The notes under the pieces are model-generated. The model was not told the origin of the DNA. It saw only the letters and a program-made list of their open reading frames with translations, and made no database searches. Of a DNA stretch of 8,104 nucleotides, positions 1 to 5,418 are shown in pieces. Made by a program: the position numbers and the translations under genes. The stretch's first letter is position 1; each line of letters begins with the position of its first letter. This stretch comes from Rhizobacter sp. (GTDB taxonomy: Bacteria > Pseudomonadota > Gammaproteobacteria > Burkholderiales > Burkholderiaceae_C): contig JANXVK010000398.1 in the NCBI GenBank assembly GCA_025351675.1, forward strand, positions 1-8,104. Reading direction: 5' to 3'.

Positions 1-384
1 GCCACGGCCAAGGCCGACCTGGCCCGGGTGTTCGCGCTGTTCCCCCGTCTGGAGGAGCGGATCACCCAGGCCGCCGGCACCATGTCCGGCGGCGAGCAGC
101 AGATGCTCGCGATGGGCCGCGCGCTGATGGCGCAGCCGAAGGTGCTGCTGCTCGACGAGCCATCGATGGGCCTCTCGCCGATCATGGTCGACAAGATCTT
201 CGAGGTCGTCAACGACATCCACCAGCGTGGCACGACCGTGCTGCTGGTCGAGCAGAACGCGAGCCGCGCGCTGCAGCTCGCGTCGCGCGGCTACGTGATG
301 GACTCGGGCGAAGTGACGATGAGCGGCGATGCGAAACAGCTGCTGAACGACCCCAAGGTGCGCGCCGCCTACCTCGGCGAATAG
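1..384 (+). CDS. livF: Branched-chain amino acid ABC transporter ATP-binding protein, LivF type (5' end outside window)
   Basis: This is the C-terminal 127 residues of an ABC transporter ATPase, open to the left edge of the window in frame 1 and ending at the TAG at 382-384. Visible motifs are the ABC signature (SGGEQQ, followed by MLAMGRALM), the Walker B segment (LLLDEPSMGLSP) and a post-D-loop strand reading TVLLVEQNA. LivF proteins characteristically carry VEQNA here in place of the usual H-loop His. The C-terminus (VRAAYLGE) closely matches the end of Escherichia coli LivF as I remember it. The family hydrolyses ATP to drive uptake of leucine, isoleucine, valine or related amides through LivH/LivM, usually with LivG as second ATPase. 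The Walker A half is missing because the window starts inside the gene. Its liv partners are presumably upstream; substrate cannot be told from this fragment. Confidence 0.93.
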   Translation, partial: ATAKADLARVFALFPRLEERITQAAGTMSGGEQQMLAMGRALMAQPKVLLLDEPSMGLSPIMVDKIFEVVNDIHQRGTTVLLVEQNASRALQLASRGYVMDSGEVTMSGDAKQLLNDPKVRAAYLGE

Positions 385-398
385 CCGTTGTTCCAGGC

Positions 399-414
399 CC
401 CGGCAGCCGCCGGG
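399..414 (+). terminator. Small hairpin after livF, possible weak terminator
   Basis: A perfect 6-bp inverted repeat CCCGGC / GCCGGG with a 4-base loop begins 15 bases after the livF stop. There is no T-run behind it, so it is not a canonical intrinsic terminator. It may stabilise the 3' end of the liv transcript or be chance in GC-rich DNA. Confidence 0.25.
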
Positions 415-432
415 CGTCAGAGGGGCTGACGA

Positions 433-438
433 TACAAT
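433..438 (+). promoter_or_regulatory. Possible -10 box (TACAAT) for the chorismatase operon
   Basis: TACAAT is a good match to the sigma-70 -10 hexamer in an otherwise GC-rich gap. No convincing TTGACA-like -35 sits 16-18 bases upstream (the sequence there is CCGGGC). If used, transcription would start near 444-446, only a few bases before the ATG at 448. The small upstream ORF would then be almost leaderless. Transcription of the operon separately from liv is an inference. Confidence 0.35.
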
Positions 439-447
439 TCGCCGGCC

Positions 448-513
448 ATGAACCCGCCCCTTTCAACGCCTTTGCGCACCGATCTCCGCGACTTCGAGGG
501 TCGGTCCGCGTGA
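448..513 (+). CDS. Possible 21-residue leader ORF upstream of the chorismatase
   Basis: An ATG at 448 opens a short frame that ends at the TGA at 511-513. That stop overlaps the GTG start of the chorismatase gene (GTGA at 510-513). The peptide is MNPPLSTPLRTDLRDFEGRSA in pieces (MNPPLSTPLRT then DLRDFEGRSA), rich in Arg, Asp and Pro, with no signal or membrane segment and no homology I recognise. It sits just behind a possible -10 box, and its last codons contain the GAGGG that would serve as Shine-Dalgarno for the next gene. It could couple translation into the operon or be chance. There is no run of one amino acid that would suggest classical attenuation. Confidence 0.3.
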   Translation: MNPPLSTPLRTDLRDFEGRSA

Positions 514-1523
514 GTGTCGTCGCGCCACGGCGCACGACCGCCACGCCTGAGCCGCTGCTGTTCCGGCGACTGCGGTTGAGCGCGGCCGATGCCGCGCCTG
601 CTGCCCTCGGCGGCCGGCGCGTCGGGTTGGGAGCAGAGTCGCTGCACGCTGCCTTGCTCGCCCCCGCGGGGGCGGTGTTCGATGCCTGGTCGACCGCCGC
701 GCCCGCCGAAGAACGCCGCCACGGCTGCGTGCGCTACGCGACCGACGGCCAGTGGCTGCACGGCTTCGCCGAGATCGACGACGCAGCCGGGGGCCTGCAG
801 GCCGCTTCGCATCGCGCGTACAGCGACCTGTTCGCCGTGCTGGCCGAGAACGCCTGCCCGAACCTGCTGCGGCTGTGGAACTACCTCGCCGACATCAACT
901 GCGAGGCCGATGGCAGCGAGCGCTACCGCCAGTTCAACGCCGGCCGCCAGCAGGCCTTCATCGAAGCGCGCCGCAGCGCCTTCGAGGGCGCGCCCGCCGC
1001 GTGCGCGCTCGGCACGCAGGATGGCCCGCTGCGGGTCTACTTCCTCGCCGGCCGCCAAGCGCCGCTGGCGATCGAGAATCCGCGCCAGGTCAGCGCGTAC
1101 CGCTACCCCGATGCCTACGGCCCGCGCAGCCCGACCTTCTCGCGCGCCGCGCTGGCCGATGGCGGCGGCGGCCGCCAAGTGCTGTTCATCTCGGGCACAG
1201 CGAGCATCGTCGGCCACACCAGCCTGCACATCGGCGATGTGCGCAGGCAGACCGAAGAGAGCCTGCTGAACATCGCGATGGTGCGGCAGGCCGCGGGCGA
1301 GCGCGCAGGCGCAGCGTTCGCCGCCGATGAAATGACCTACACCGTTTACGTGCGGCATCCGAGCGACCTCGGCGTCGTGCGCGAAGTCTTTGAGCGCGAG
1401 GTTGGCGCCGGCAGCGCGGCGGCACGTGAGGCCGTCTACCTGCAGGCCGACATTTGCCGCGCCGACCTGCTGGTCGAGATCGAGGCCCACGGGTTCGTGC
1501 ACGCCGTCGGGGTCGCCGGGTGA
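510..1523 (+). CDS. Chorismatase, XanB2/FkbO/Hyg5 family (hydroxybenzoate-forming type likely)
   Basis: A 337-residue cytoplasmic enzyme. The family removes the enolpyruvyl group of chorismate to give 3- and/or 4-hydroxybenzoate (XanB2, Hyg5) or a dihydroxycyclohexadiene acid (FkbO); old annotations call it a pteridine-dependent deoxygenase. Recognisable family blocks are PNLLRLWNYLADIN (117-130) followed by ERYRQFNAGRQQAF, then PRSPTFSRA, then SGTASIVGHTSLHIGD (GHTSLHIGD at 235-243), and the C-terminal ADICRADLLVEIEAHG. From memory, a Cys and a Glu seven residues apart in that last block mark the 3-hydroxybenzoate-forming type; here these are C316 and E323. GTG at 510 was chosen because GAGGG lies nine bases upstream and the resulting length fits the family. 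The stop overlaps the next gene's start. With the downstream acyltransferase and GT2 it suggests starter-unit supply for an aryl-polyene/xanthomonadin-type lipid; ubiquinone precursor supply is the alternative. Confidence 0.88.
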   Translation: MSVVAPRRTTATPEPLLFRRLRLSAADAAPAALGGRRVGLGAESLHAALLAPAGAVFDAWSTAAPAEERRHGCVRYATDGQWLHGFAEIDDAAGGLQAASHRAYSDLFAVLAENACPNLLRLWNYLADINCEADGSERYRQFNAGRQQAFIEARRSAFEGAPAACALGTQDGPLRVYFLAGRQAPLAIENPRQVSAYRYPDAYGPRSPTFSRAALADGGGGRQVLFISGTASIVGHTSLHIGDVRRQTEESLLNIAMVRQAAGERAGAAFAADEMTYTVYVRHPSDLGVVREVFEREVGAGSAAAREAVYLQADICRADLLVEIEAHGFVHAVGVAG

Positions 1524-2407
1524 TCGGGCGCGAACCTGCGCGCGGCCTGCTACTGGCGTTCGTCGGCATGCTGAGCGCTGGCGCGTTCGCGGCCGACCAG
1601 CCGGTCGAACCCGGCCCCGATGTCGATGCCGGGCTGAACCCGGGCGTGCAACGCCCGCTCTGGGAACTCGGCCTCGGTGTCGCCGGCCTGCGCCTGCCCG
1701 ACTACCTCGGCTCCGACCAGAGCAACTTCTACGTGCTGCCGCTGCCCTACATCGTCTACCGCGGCACCTGGCTGACGGCCGACCGCGACGGCGCGCGCGC
1801 GTTGTTGTTCAATTCACAGCGCATCAAGGTCGACGTCAGCGTGGCGGCATCCACTCCCGCACGCAGCAGCAAAAATATTGCGCGCGAAGGCATGCCGAAC
1901 CTGAAGGGTACGTTCGAGATCGGTCCGAACCTGAACCTCACGCTGGCGAACTCGCTGAAAGACCGCTGGAGGCTCGACCTGCGTCTGCCGGTGCGCGGCG
2001 CGATTTCGGTCGAGCGCTCGCCGAAGTTCGTCGGCGCCACGTTCTCGCCGAACCTGAACCTCGATGTCGGCGGCCTTGGCGGCGGCTGGAACTTCGGCGC
2101 GCTGACCGGCCCGGTGTTCGCCGACCGCAAGTTCCACCAGTACTACTACGGCGTCGATGCGCCGTATGCGACCGCCAATCGCCCTACCTTCCAAGCCCAC
2201 GGCGGCTACGCCGGCTGGCGCGCCGTGGCGGCCACCTCGCGCCGCTTCGGCAACATGTGGGTCGGCGGTTTCGTGCGCTACGACAACCTGCGCGGCGCCG
2301 CCTTCGACGACAGCCCGTTGGTGCGTCGCAGCTCTGCCGTGACCTTCGGTTTCGGCATCTCCTGGATTCTGGCGACCTCGTCCGAGCTCGTGGCGGCTTC
2401 GGACTGA
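1520..2407 (+). CDS. MipA/OmpV-type outer-membrane protein
   Basis: About 295 residues from a GTG at 1520 that overlaps the previous stop as GTGA. This start gives a clean signal peptide: Arg-containing N-region, hydrophobic LLLAFVGMLSAG, and AFA before Ala-Asp, so cleavage is likely after residue 24. An upstream in-frame extension to 1454 would put an Arg-rich stretch before the signal and is rejected. The mature part has alternating beta-strand patterns typical of outer-membrane barrels. It includes the MipA-like opening (WELGLGVAGLRLPDYLGSDQ), a strand reading VLPLPYIVYRG, an FADRKFHQYYYGV segment and a final FGFGISW strand. MipA was described as a scaffold for MltA and PBP1B, and OmpV as a porin-like protein; the role of this copy is unknown. 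Its place between chorismatase and lipid-modifying enzymes suggests a job in envelope insertion or handling of the operon's product, which is inference. The chain ends with about 13 polar residues after the last strand instead of a terminal aromatic. Confidence 0.8.
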   Translation: MIGREPARGLLLAFVGMLSAGAFAADQPVEPGPDVDAGLNPGVQRPLWELGLGVAGLRLPDYLGSDQSNFYVLPLPYIVYRGTWLTADRDGARALLFNSQRIKVDVSVAASTPARSSKNIAREGMPNLKGTFEIGPNLNLTLANSLKDRWRLDLRLPVRGAISVERSPKFVGATFSPNLNLDVGGLGGGWNFGALTGPVFADRKFHQYYYGVDAPYATANRPTFQAHGGYAGWRAVAATSRRFGNMWVGGFVRYDNLRGAAFDDSPLVRRSSAVTFGFGISWILATSSELVAASD

Positions 2408-2415
2408 GGTGCTGT

Positions 2416-3147
2416 TTGAGCTTTCTCCGGCGTCTCTTCCAGACCGTTCTCTTCTACGTCCTGCTCGCGCACCTCGGCGCGATGTCGCTGACCTGGAACC
2501 TCGTCTGCCTCGCGCTCTATCCGTTCCTGACGCGTGAGCAGGGGGTGGTCGTCGGTCGCGCGGCGATCTCGTCGGTGTATCGCGGGTTCTGGGCCTGCGC
2601 GCAGTGGCTCGGCCTGATGCGCGTCGACTACACCGCGCTCGACGTGCTGAGCCGTGACGCCGGCCTGATCATCGCCGCCAACCACCCAACCATGCTCGAT
2701 GCGCTGCTCGTGATCGCGCGCGTTCCGCGCGGCATCTGCATCATGCGTGCGAGCCTGATGCGCAACCCGTTTCTCGGCGCCGGCGCGCGCCTGGCGCGCT
2801 ACATCCGCAACGACCCGCCGCGCGGCATGATCCGCAGTTGCGTCGCGAATCTGCAAGCCGGCGGCCAGCTCGTGCTGTTCCCCGAAGGCACGCGCACCGT
2901 GCGGGCACCGATCAACCCATTTCGCCCCGGCATCACGCTGATCGCGCACATGGCCGGCGTGCCGATCCAGACCGTGTTCATCGAGGCCGGGTCACCGTAC
3001 CTCGGCAAGGGCTGGCCGATCTGGCGCACACCGCAGTTCCCTGTCGTGTTCAACGTCCGCCTGGGCGCACGCTTCGCGCCCGAGGCCGATCACCAGGGCT
3101 TGCTGAAGCGGCTCGAGACGTACTTTGCGGAAGAGTTGCGGCGATGA
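2416..3147 (+). CDS. Lysophospholipid-type acyltransferase (LPLAT/PlsC-like)
   Basis: A 243-residue acyltransferase if it starts at the TTG at 2416, which has a good Shine-Dalgarno (GAGG at 2406-2409, six bases away). The alternative ATG at 2482 would cut off the hydrophobic N-terminal helix (residues 8-38), so TTG is preferred. The catalytic HX4D motif is NHPTMLD (H90, D95) and the second conserved block is FPEGTR (155-160), which in PlsC-like enzymes helps bind the glycerol-phosphate or equivalent acceptor. It is probably attached to the inner face of the cytoplasmic membrane. In aryl-polyene and xanthomonadin clusters a PlsC-like acyltransferase next to a GT2 is thought to help attach the aryl-polyene acyl chain to a lipid head group. 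That role here rests on context, and ordinary phospholipid acylation cannot be excluded. It follows the MipA-like gene after 8 bases and overlaps the glycosyltransferase start (ATGA). Confidence 0.87.
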   Translation: MSFLRRLFQTVLFYVLLAHLGAMSLTWNLVCLALYPFLTREQGVVVGRAAISSVYRGFWACAQWLGLMRVDYTALDVLSRDAGLIIAANHPTMLDALLVIARVPRGICIMRASLMRNPFLGAGARLARYIRNDPPRGMIRSCVANLQAGGQLVLFPEGTRTVRAPINPFRPGITLIAHMAGVPIQTVFIEAGSPYLGKGWPIWRTPQFPVVFNVRLGARFAPEADHQGLLKRLETYFAEELRR

Positions 3148-3929
3148 CGCGCCCTGCCGCCTCGCGCACGCATGTGCTGCTGATCCCGAGCTACAACACC
3201 GGCCCGAAGGTGTACGAGACGGTGCGCGCCGCGCGCGCGCAATGGGAGCCGGTCTGGGTCGTCACCGACGGCAGCACCGACGGCACGCCGGCAGGCTTGC
3301 GCGAGATGGCCGCCGCTGACGCCGGCCTCAAGCTGATCGAGCTGCCCGCGAACGCCGGCAAGGGCGCGGCGGTGCTGAACGGCCTGCAGGCCGCGCGGGC
3401 GGCCGGCTTCACGCACGCGCTGACGATGGACTCCGACGGTCAGCACCCGGCCGAGCTCATCGACGACTTCATGCGCTTGTCGATGCGCCACCCCGAGACG
3501 ATGGTGCTCGGCCGGCCGGTGTTCGACGCCGCGGCGCCGCGCTTGCGCGTGCGTGGCCGGCGCGTTTCGAACTGGTGGACCAACCTCGAAACCCTCGGCG
3601 CCGGCATCGACGACTCGCTCTACGGCTTTCGCGTCTACCCGATCGCCGACCTGATCGCGGTGATGCGCCATCAGCCCTGGATGCGCCGTTTCGATTTCGA
3701 TACCGAGGCCGTGGTGCGGCTCGCATGGCGCGGCGTCAAGCCGCTGAACCTCGCGGCTCCGGTCAAGTACCTGACGGCGGAGGAGGGTGGTGTCTCGCAC
3801 TTCCGGTACGGCCGCGACAACGCGCTGCTGACTTGGATGCACATTCGTCTGATGCTCGAATTCGCGCTGCGGCTGCCGGCGCTGCTGTGGTGCCGCGCGA
3901 CAGGAAAGGCGCCGTTTCAGCGCTTGTGA
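3144..3929 (+). CDS. Family 2 glycosyltransferase
   Basis: A 261-residue GT-A fold glycosyltransferase starting at the ATG at 3144, which overlaps the preceding stop (ATGA). The N-terminal nucleotide-binding part reads HVLLIPSYNTG with TDGSTDGT at 41-48. An AGKGAAVLNG loop follows. The DXD-type metal site is DSDGQH (D96, D98). A DDSLYGFRVY segment and an FDTE block (FDFDTEAVVRLAWRG) follow and match dolichol-phosphate-mannose-synthase-like GT2 proteins. There are no transmembrane helices beyond a weakly hydrophobic C-terminal helix (LMLEFALRLPALLW), so it probably works at the inner membrane surface with a sugar-nucleotide donor. Donor and acceptor are unknown. Pairing with an acyltransferase and a chorismatase matches aryl-polyene/xanthomonadin gene sets. 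Its last codons and stop lie in the first copy of a short repeat (see 3920-3976). Confidence 0.88.
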   Translation: MTRPAASRTHVLLIPSYNTGPKVYETVRAARAQWEPVWVVTDGSTDGTPAGLREMAAADAGLKLIELPANAGKGAAVLNGLQAARAAGFTHALTMDSDGQHPAELIDDFMRLSMRHPETMVLGRPVFDAAAPRLRVRGRRVSNWWTNLETLGAGIDDSLYGFRVYPIADLIAVMRHQPWMRRFDFDTEAVVRLAWRGVKPLNLAAPVKYLTAEEGGVSHFRYGRDNALLTWMHIRLMLEFALRLPALLWCRATGKAPFQRL

Positions 3930-3976
3930 CGACTTGGCGCTTGTGCGGATTTGGCGATTTGGCGATTTGGCGATTT
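3920..3976 (+). repeat. Short tandem repeats at and after the glycosyltransferase stop
   Basis: GCGCTTGTG occurs at 3920-3928, containing the last codons and stop of the GT2 gene, and again at 3937-3945. This gives two imperfect 17-base units. The second runs into three exact copies of the 8-mer GATTTGGC (3948-3955, 3956-3963, 3964-3971) and a partial fourth (GATTT, 3972-3976). The pattern looks like replication slippage that started from the 3' end of the gene. No function is apparent. Confidence 0.75.
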
Positions 3977-3992
3977 TCGGCCACGCGGCGCT

Positions 3993-4016
3993 GGTCACGA
4001 GTGACCGCTTCGCGGT
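3993..4016. repeat. Overlapping inverted repeats (two small hairpins)
   Basis: GGTCAC-GA-GTGACC (3993-4006) is a perfect 6-bp inverted repeat, and ACCGC-TTC-GCGGT (4004-4016) is a perfect 5-bp one overlapping its right arm. The two cannot form at the same time, so they would be alternative structures. There is no T-tract. They could be part of an intergenic repeat family or a bidirectional transcript end between the GT2 gene and the minus-strand ORF. Confidence 0.4.
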
Positions 4017-4060
4017 AGTCCGCAATGGCCCTCGGCCGCCACTTCGCACCGAGCGAGCGA

Positions 4061-4079
4061 CCAAGCCGAAGCGGCTTGG
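4061..4079. terminator. Strong hairpin between convergent genes
   Basis: CCAAGCCG-AAG-CGGCTTGG is a perfect 8-bp stem with a 3-base loop. It lies 22 bases beyond the stop of the minus-strand small ORF and about 130 bases after the plus-strand GT2 stop, a sensible position for a bidirectional transcript end. Neither side has a clear T-run, so factor-independent termination is uncertain. Confidence 0.4.
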
Positions 4080-4101
4080 CGCGATCCGCTTGTCCGAGCA
4101 G

Positions 4102-4251
4102 TCAGGACGCCGCTGGCGTCGAAGTGGGAAACACCACCTTCGGAGGCTGGGTGCCGTCGGACTTGTGGCGCTTCCTGCCGCTAGCCGTCTTTCTGACTTG
4201 TTTGGCAGAAATGGTTCTCTTGCCTACGCGCTTCTTCTTTGCCAGTGCCAT
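4102..4251 (-). CDS. Small Lys/Arg-rich basic protein (uncharacterised)
   Basis: A 49-residue ORF on the minus strand, starting at the ATG at 4251-4249 and ending at a TGA at 4104-4102. An AAAGGG Shine-Dalgarno sits six bases before the ATG. The N-terminal 30 residues are very basic (MALAKKKRVGKR, then TISAKQVRKTASGRKRHK), followed by a Pro/Thr/Ser-rich tail (PPKVVFPTSTPAAS). There is no signal peptide, membrane helix or Cys. The charge suggests nucleic-acid binding, but I recognise no family. Codon use includes several AT-ending codons (GCA, GTA, AGA, ATT, TCT, AAA), unlike the strongly GC3 neighbours, which fits acquired DNA or a weakly selected ORF. A longer upstream start at 4293 exists but lacks a ribosome site. 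The opposite strand also has open frames, none with a ribosome site or recognisable family, so this is the best candidate here, though not certain. Confidence 0.45.
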   Translation of the reverse strand: MALAKKKRVGKRTISAKQVRKTASGRKRHKSDGTQPPKVVFPTSTPAAS

Positions 4252-4256
4252 TTCGA

Positions 4257-4274
4257 TCCCTTTGAGTAAAGGGA
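4257..4274 (-). promoter_or_regulatory. Hairpin that buries the Shine-Dalgarno of the small basic ORF
   Basis: Read on the minus strand, TCCCTTT-ACTC-AAAGGGA forms a perfect 7-bp stem with a 4-base loop. The AAAGGG ribosome-binding site of the 4251 ATG is the 3' arm, so folding would block initiation. Such an arrangement is seen in RNA thermometers and other translational switches. It carries no named motif such as fourU or ROSE, and the function is inference. Confidence 0.35.
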
Positions 4275-4293
4275 CTGAGGATACATGTCGCAC

Positions 4294-4672
4294 GGGTGTT
4301 GGGCTTGTTCATGCAGCCGCTGACAGACTCTGGCTCAGCTCACTGCGAGTGCGGTTTTGGAATCGAACTCGACTGCTATCGGCCAATTGCGGGCGCTTTT
4401 GACCGTCCGGTCCAAGTACCCAGATCTGCAGAGTGCATCGTTCGCAAGGAATTCAGGGCAACGGTTGATGCCGTGTCGAGCCGACTGCGAACCATGCGCC
4501 TTTGATCACGGGCAGACGGCAAGAGGCCGGTTCGCCGCGAGAGGGCCGACCTGCAACTCGGGCGGGCAAGGCACACCCGAAGCACATGCCGGCCGCGAAT
4601 CCCATCACACGCCCGATCAAACGGCGCACCCCTGTCTTTTCGGTGCCTCTCTTCACTCCCAAGGAACTGACC
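4294..4672. other. 379-base gap without a recognisable gene
   Basis: Open frames on both strands here are short, lack ribosome sites and resemble no family I know. The stretch is visibly richer in A/T than the flanking genes. The only structure I see is a minor inverted repeat GACCG-TC-CGGTC at 4401-4412. The last part must contain the promoter and 5' leader of the peroxiredoxin-like gene, but no convincing -35/-10 pair stands out. It may be degenerate accessory DNA. Confidence 0.5.
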
Positions 4673-5341
4673 ATGTCCGATTCATTGAGCCTGCAGATTC
4701 AATCCGCAGAGGCCGAATGGCTCTCGATGTGGAGGCAAGGACCGTCTCGCCTGCGTTGGGCGAGAGTACCCGTGCAGACCGACGACACGGCGCCCGACTT
4801 CGAACTGCAGGACTCGGCTGGCCGCTCGGTCCGCCTGCGCGATGTCTGGCCTGACGGACCCGTGCTGCTCATGTTCTGGCGGCACTACGGCTGCAGTTGC
4901 GGCGCCGACCGAGCCCGGCGCTTGCAGGCCGAGTTCGACGACTACCGGGCCCTCGGGGCCCAGGTGCTCATCGTCGGCCAAGGCGGTCGCGCCCAACCCG
5001 CAGACTATGCGGCGCGGCACCAGTTGCCCTGCCCCGTGCTTTGCGACCCGGTCCGCAGCGTCTACGAAGCCTATGACCTGCTGGAAGGCAAGCCGTCGCA
5101 GATCGTCTTCGATGCGCCGGATGAGTTTCTGAAGATCGACGCTGAGGCCGGGGGCCGCCTGCAGCAGTCGCGGCGCGGCACGTCCCGCGCGGCGGTGAAC
5201 AGCCCTTGGCAATTGCCCGGCGAATTTGTGATCGGCACCGCCGGCAAGGTGCGGCTGGCCCACCGCTACCAGCACTGCGAGGATTGGCCGAACCCGCTGG
5301 TGCTGATCGCTGCGCTGAAGGAATCGGTCTGGGCGGCTTGA
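4673..5341 (+). CDS. Peroxiredoxin-like (AhpC/TSA-type thioredoxin-fold) protein with a CSC motif
   Basis: A 222-residue protein starting at the ATG at 4673, preceded by AAGGA seven bases upstream; the frame is open further upstream but without a better start. After a helical N-terminal extension of about 40 residues comes the thioredoxin-fold core. It begins APDFELQDSAGRSVRL, then VLLMFWRHYGCSCG with C74 and C76, then AQVLIVGQG. A PCPVLCDP segment (C120, C124) follows, then a late strand GEFVIGTAGKVRLAHRY and C202. The FWRHYGC block corresponds to the peroxidatic region of AhpC/TSA-like and PRXL2-like proteins, which reduce peroxides or act as thiol oxidoreductases. Here the active-site pair is C-S-C rather than CxxC. 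There is no signal peptide, so it should be cytoplasmic. It heads a unit with a DUF4242 protein 77 bases downstream and a BTAD regulator. Substrate is unknown. Confidence 0.78.
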   Translation: MSDSLSLQIQSAEAEWLSMWRQGPSRLRWARVPVQTDDTAPDFELQDSAGRSVRLRDVWPDGPVLLMFWRHYGCSCGADRARRLQAEFDDYRALGAQVLIVGQGGRAQPADYAARHQLPCPVLCDPVRSVYEAYDLLEGKPSQIVFDAPDEFLKIDAEAGGRLQQSRRGTSRAAVNSPWQLPGEFVIGTAGKVRLAHRYQHCEDWPNPLVLIAALKESVWAA

Positions 5342-5418
5342 GGTCGCGGAAGCCCTTTTCCGGTCACACGCCGGCTCCTCACACCAGATCCGTCCCCTCA
5401 ACCCACTTGGTGAACACC

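Noticed and set aside
417..1502. Long minus-strand ORF (361 codons) opposite the chorismatase
   Set aside because: Its translation is Arg/Ala/Gly-rich with no family motif, and it is antisense to a clearly recognised gene; long shadow frames are expected in high-GC DNA.
1390..2415. Upstream in-frame extension of the acyltransferase (frame open from 1390)
   Set aside because: It would overlap the whole MipA-like gene with Arg/Pro-rich text; the TTG at 2416 has a good ribosome site and gives the expected family length.
3090..4064. Long minus-strand ORF (324 codons) opposite the glycosyltransferase
   Set aside because: It is antisense to a well-supported GT2 gene, with no recognisable domain and no ribosome site.
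4025..4402. Plus-strand ORF of 125 codons in the intergenic region
   Set aside because: It lacks a Shine-Dalgarno, spans several hairpins and overlaps the better-supported minus-strand basic ORF. Its one hydrophobic stretch is simply the complement of Lys/Glu-type codons.
5206..5418. Upstream extension of the DUF4242 protein
   Set aside because: It overlaps the peroxiredoxin-like gene out of frame, and the family starts at the MPKFVIER block.
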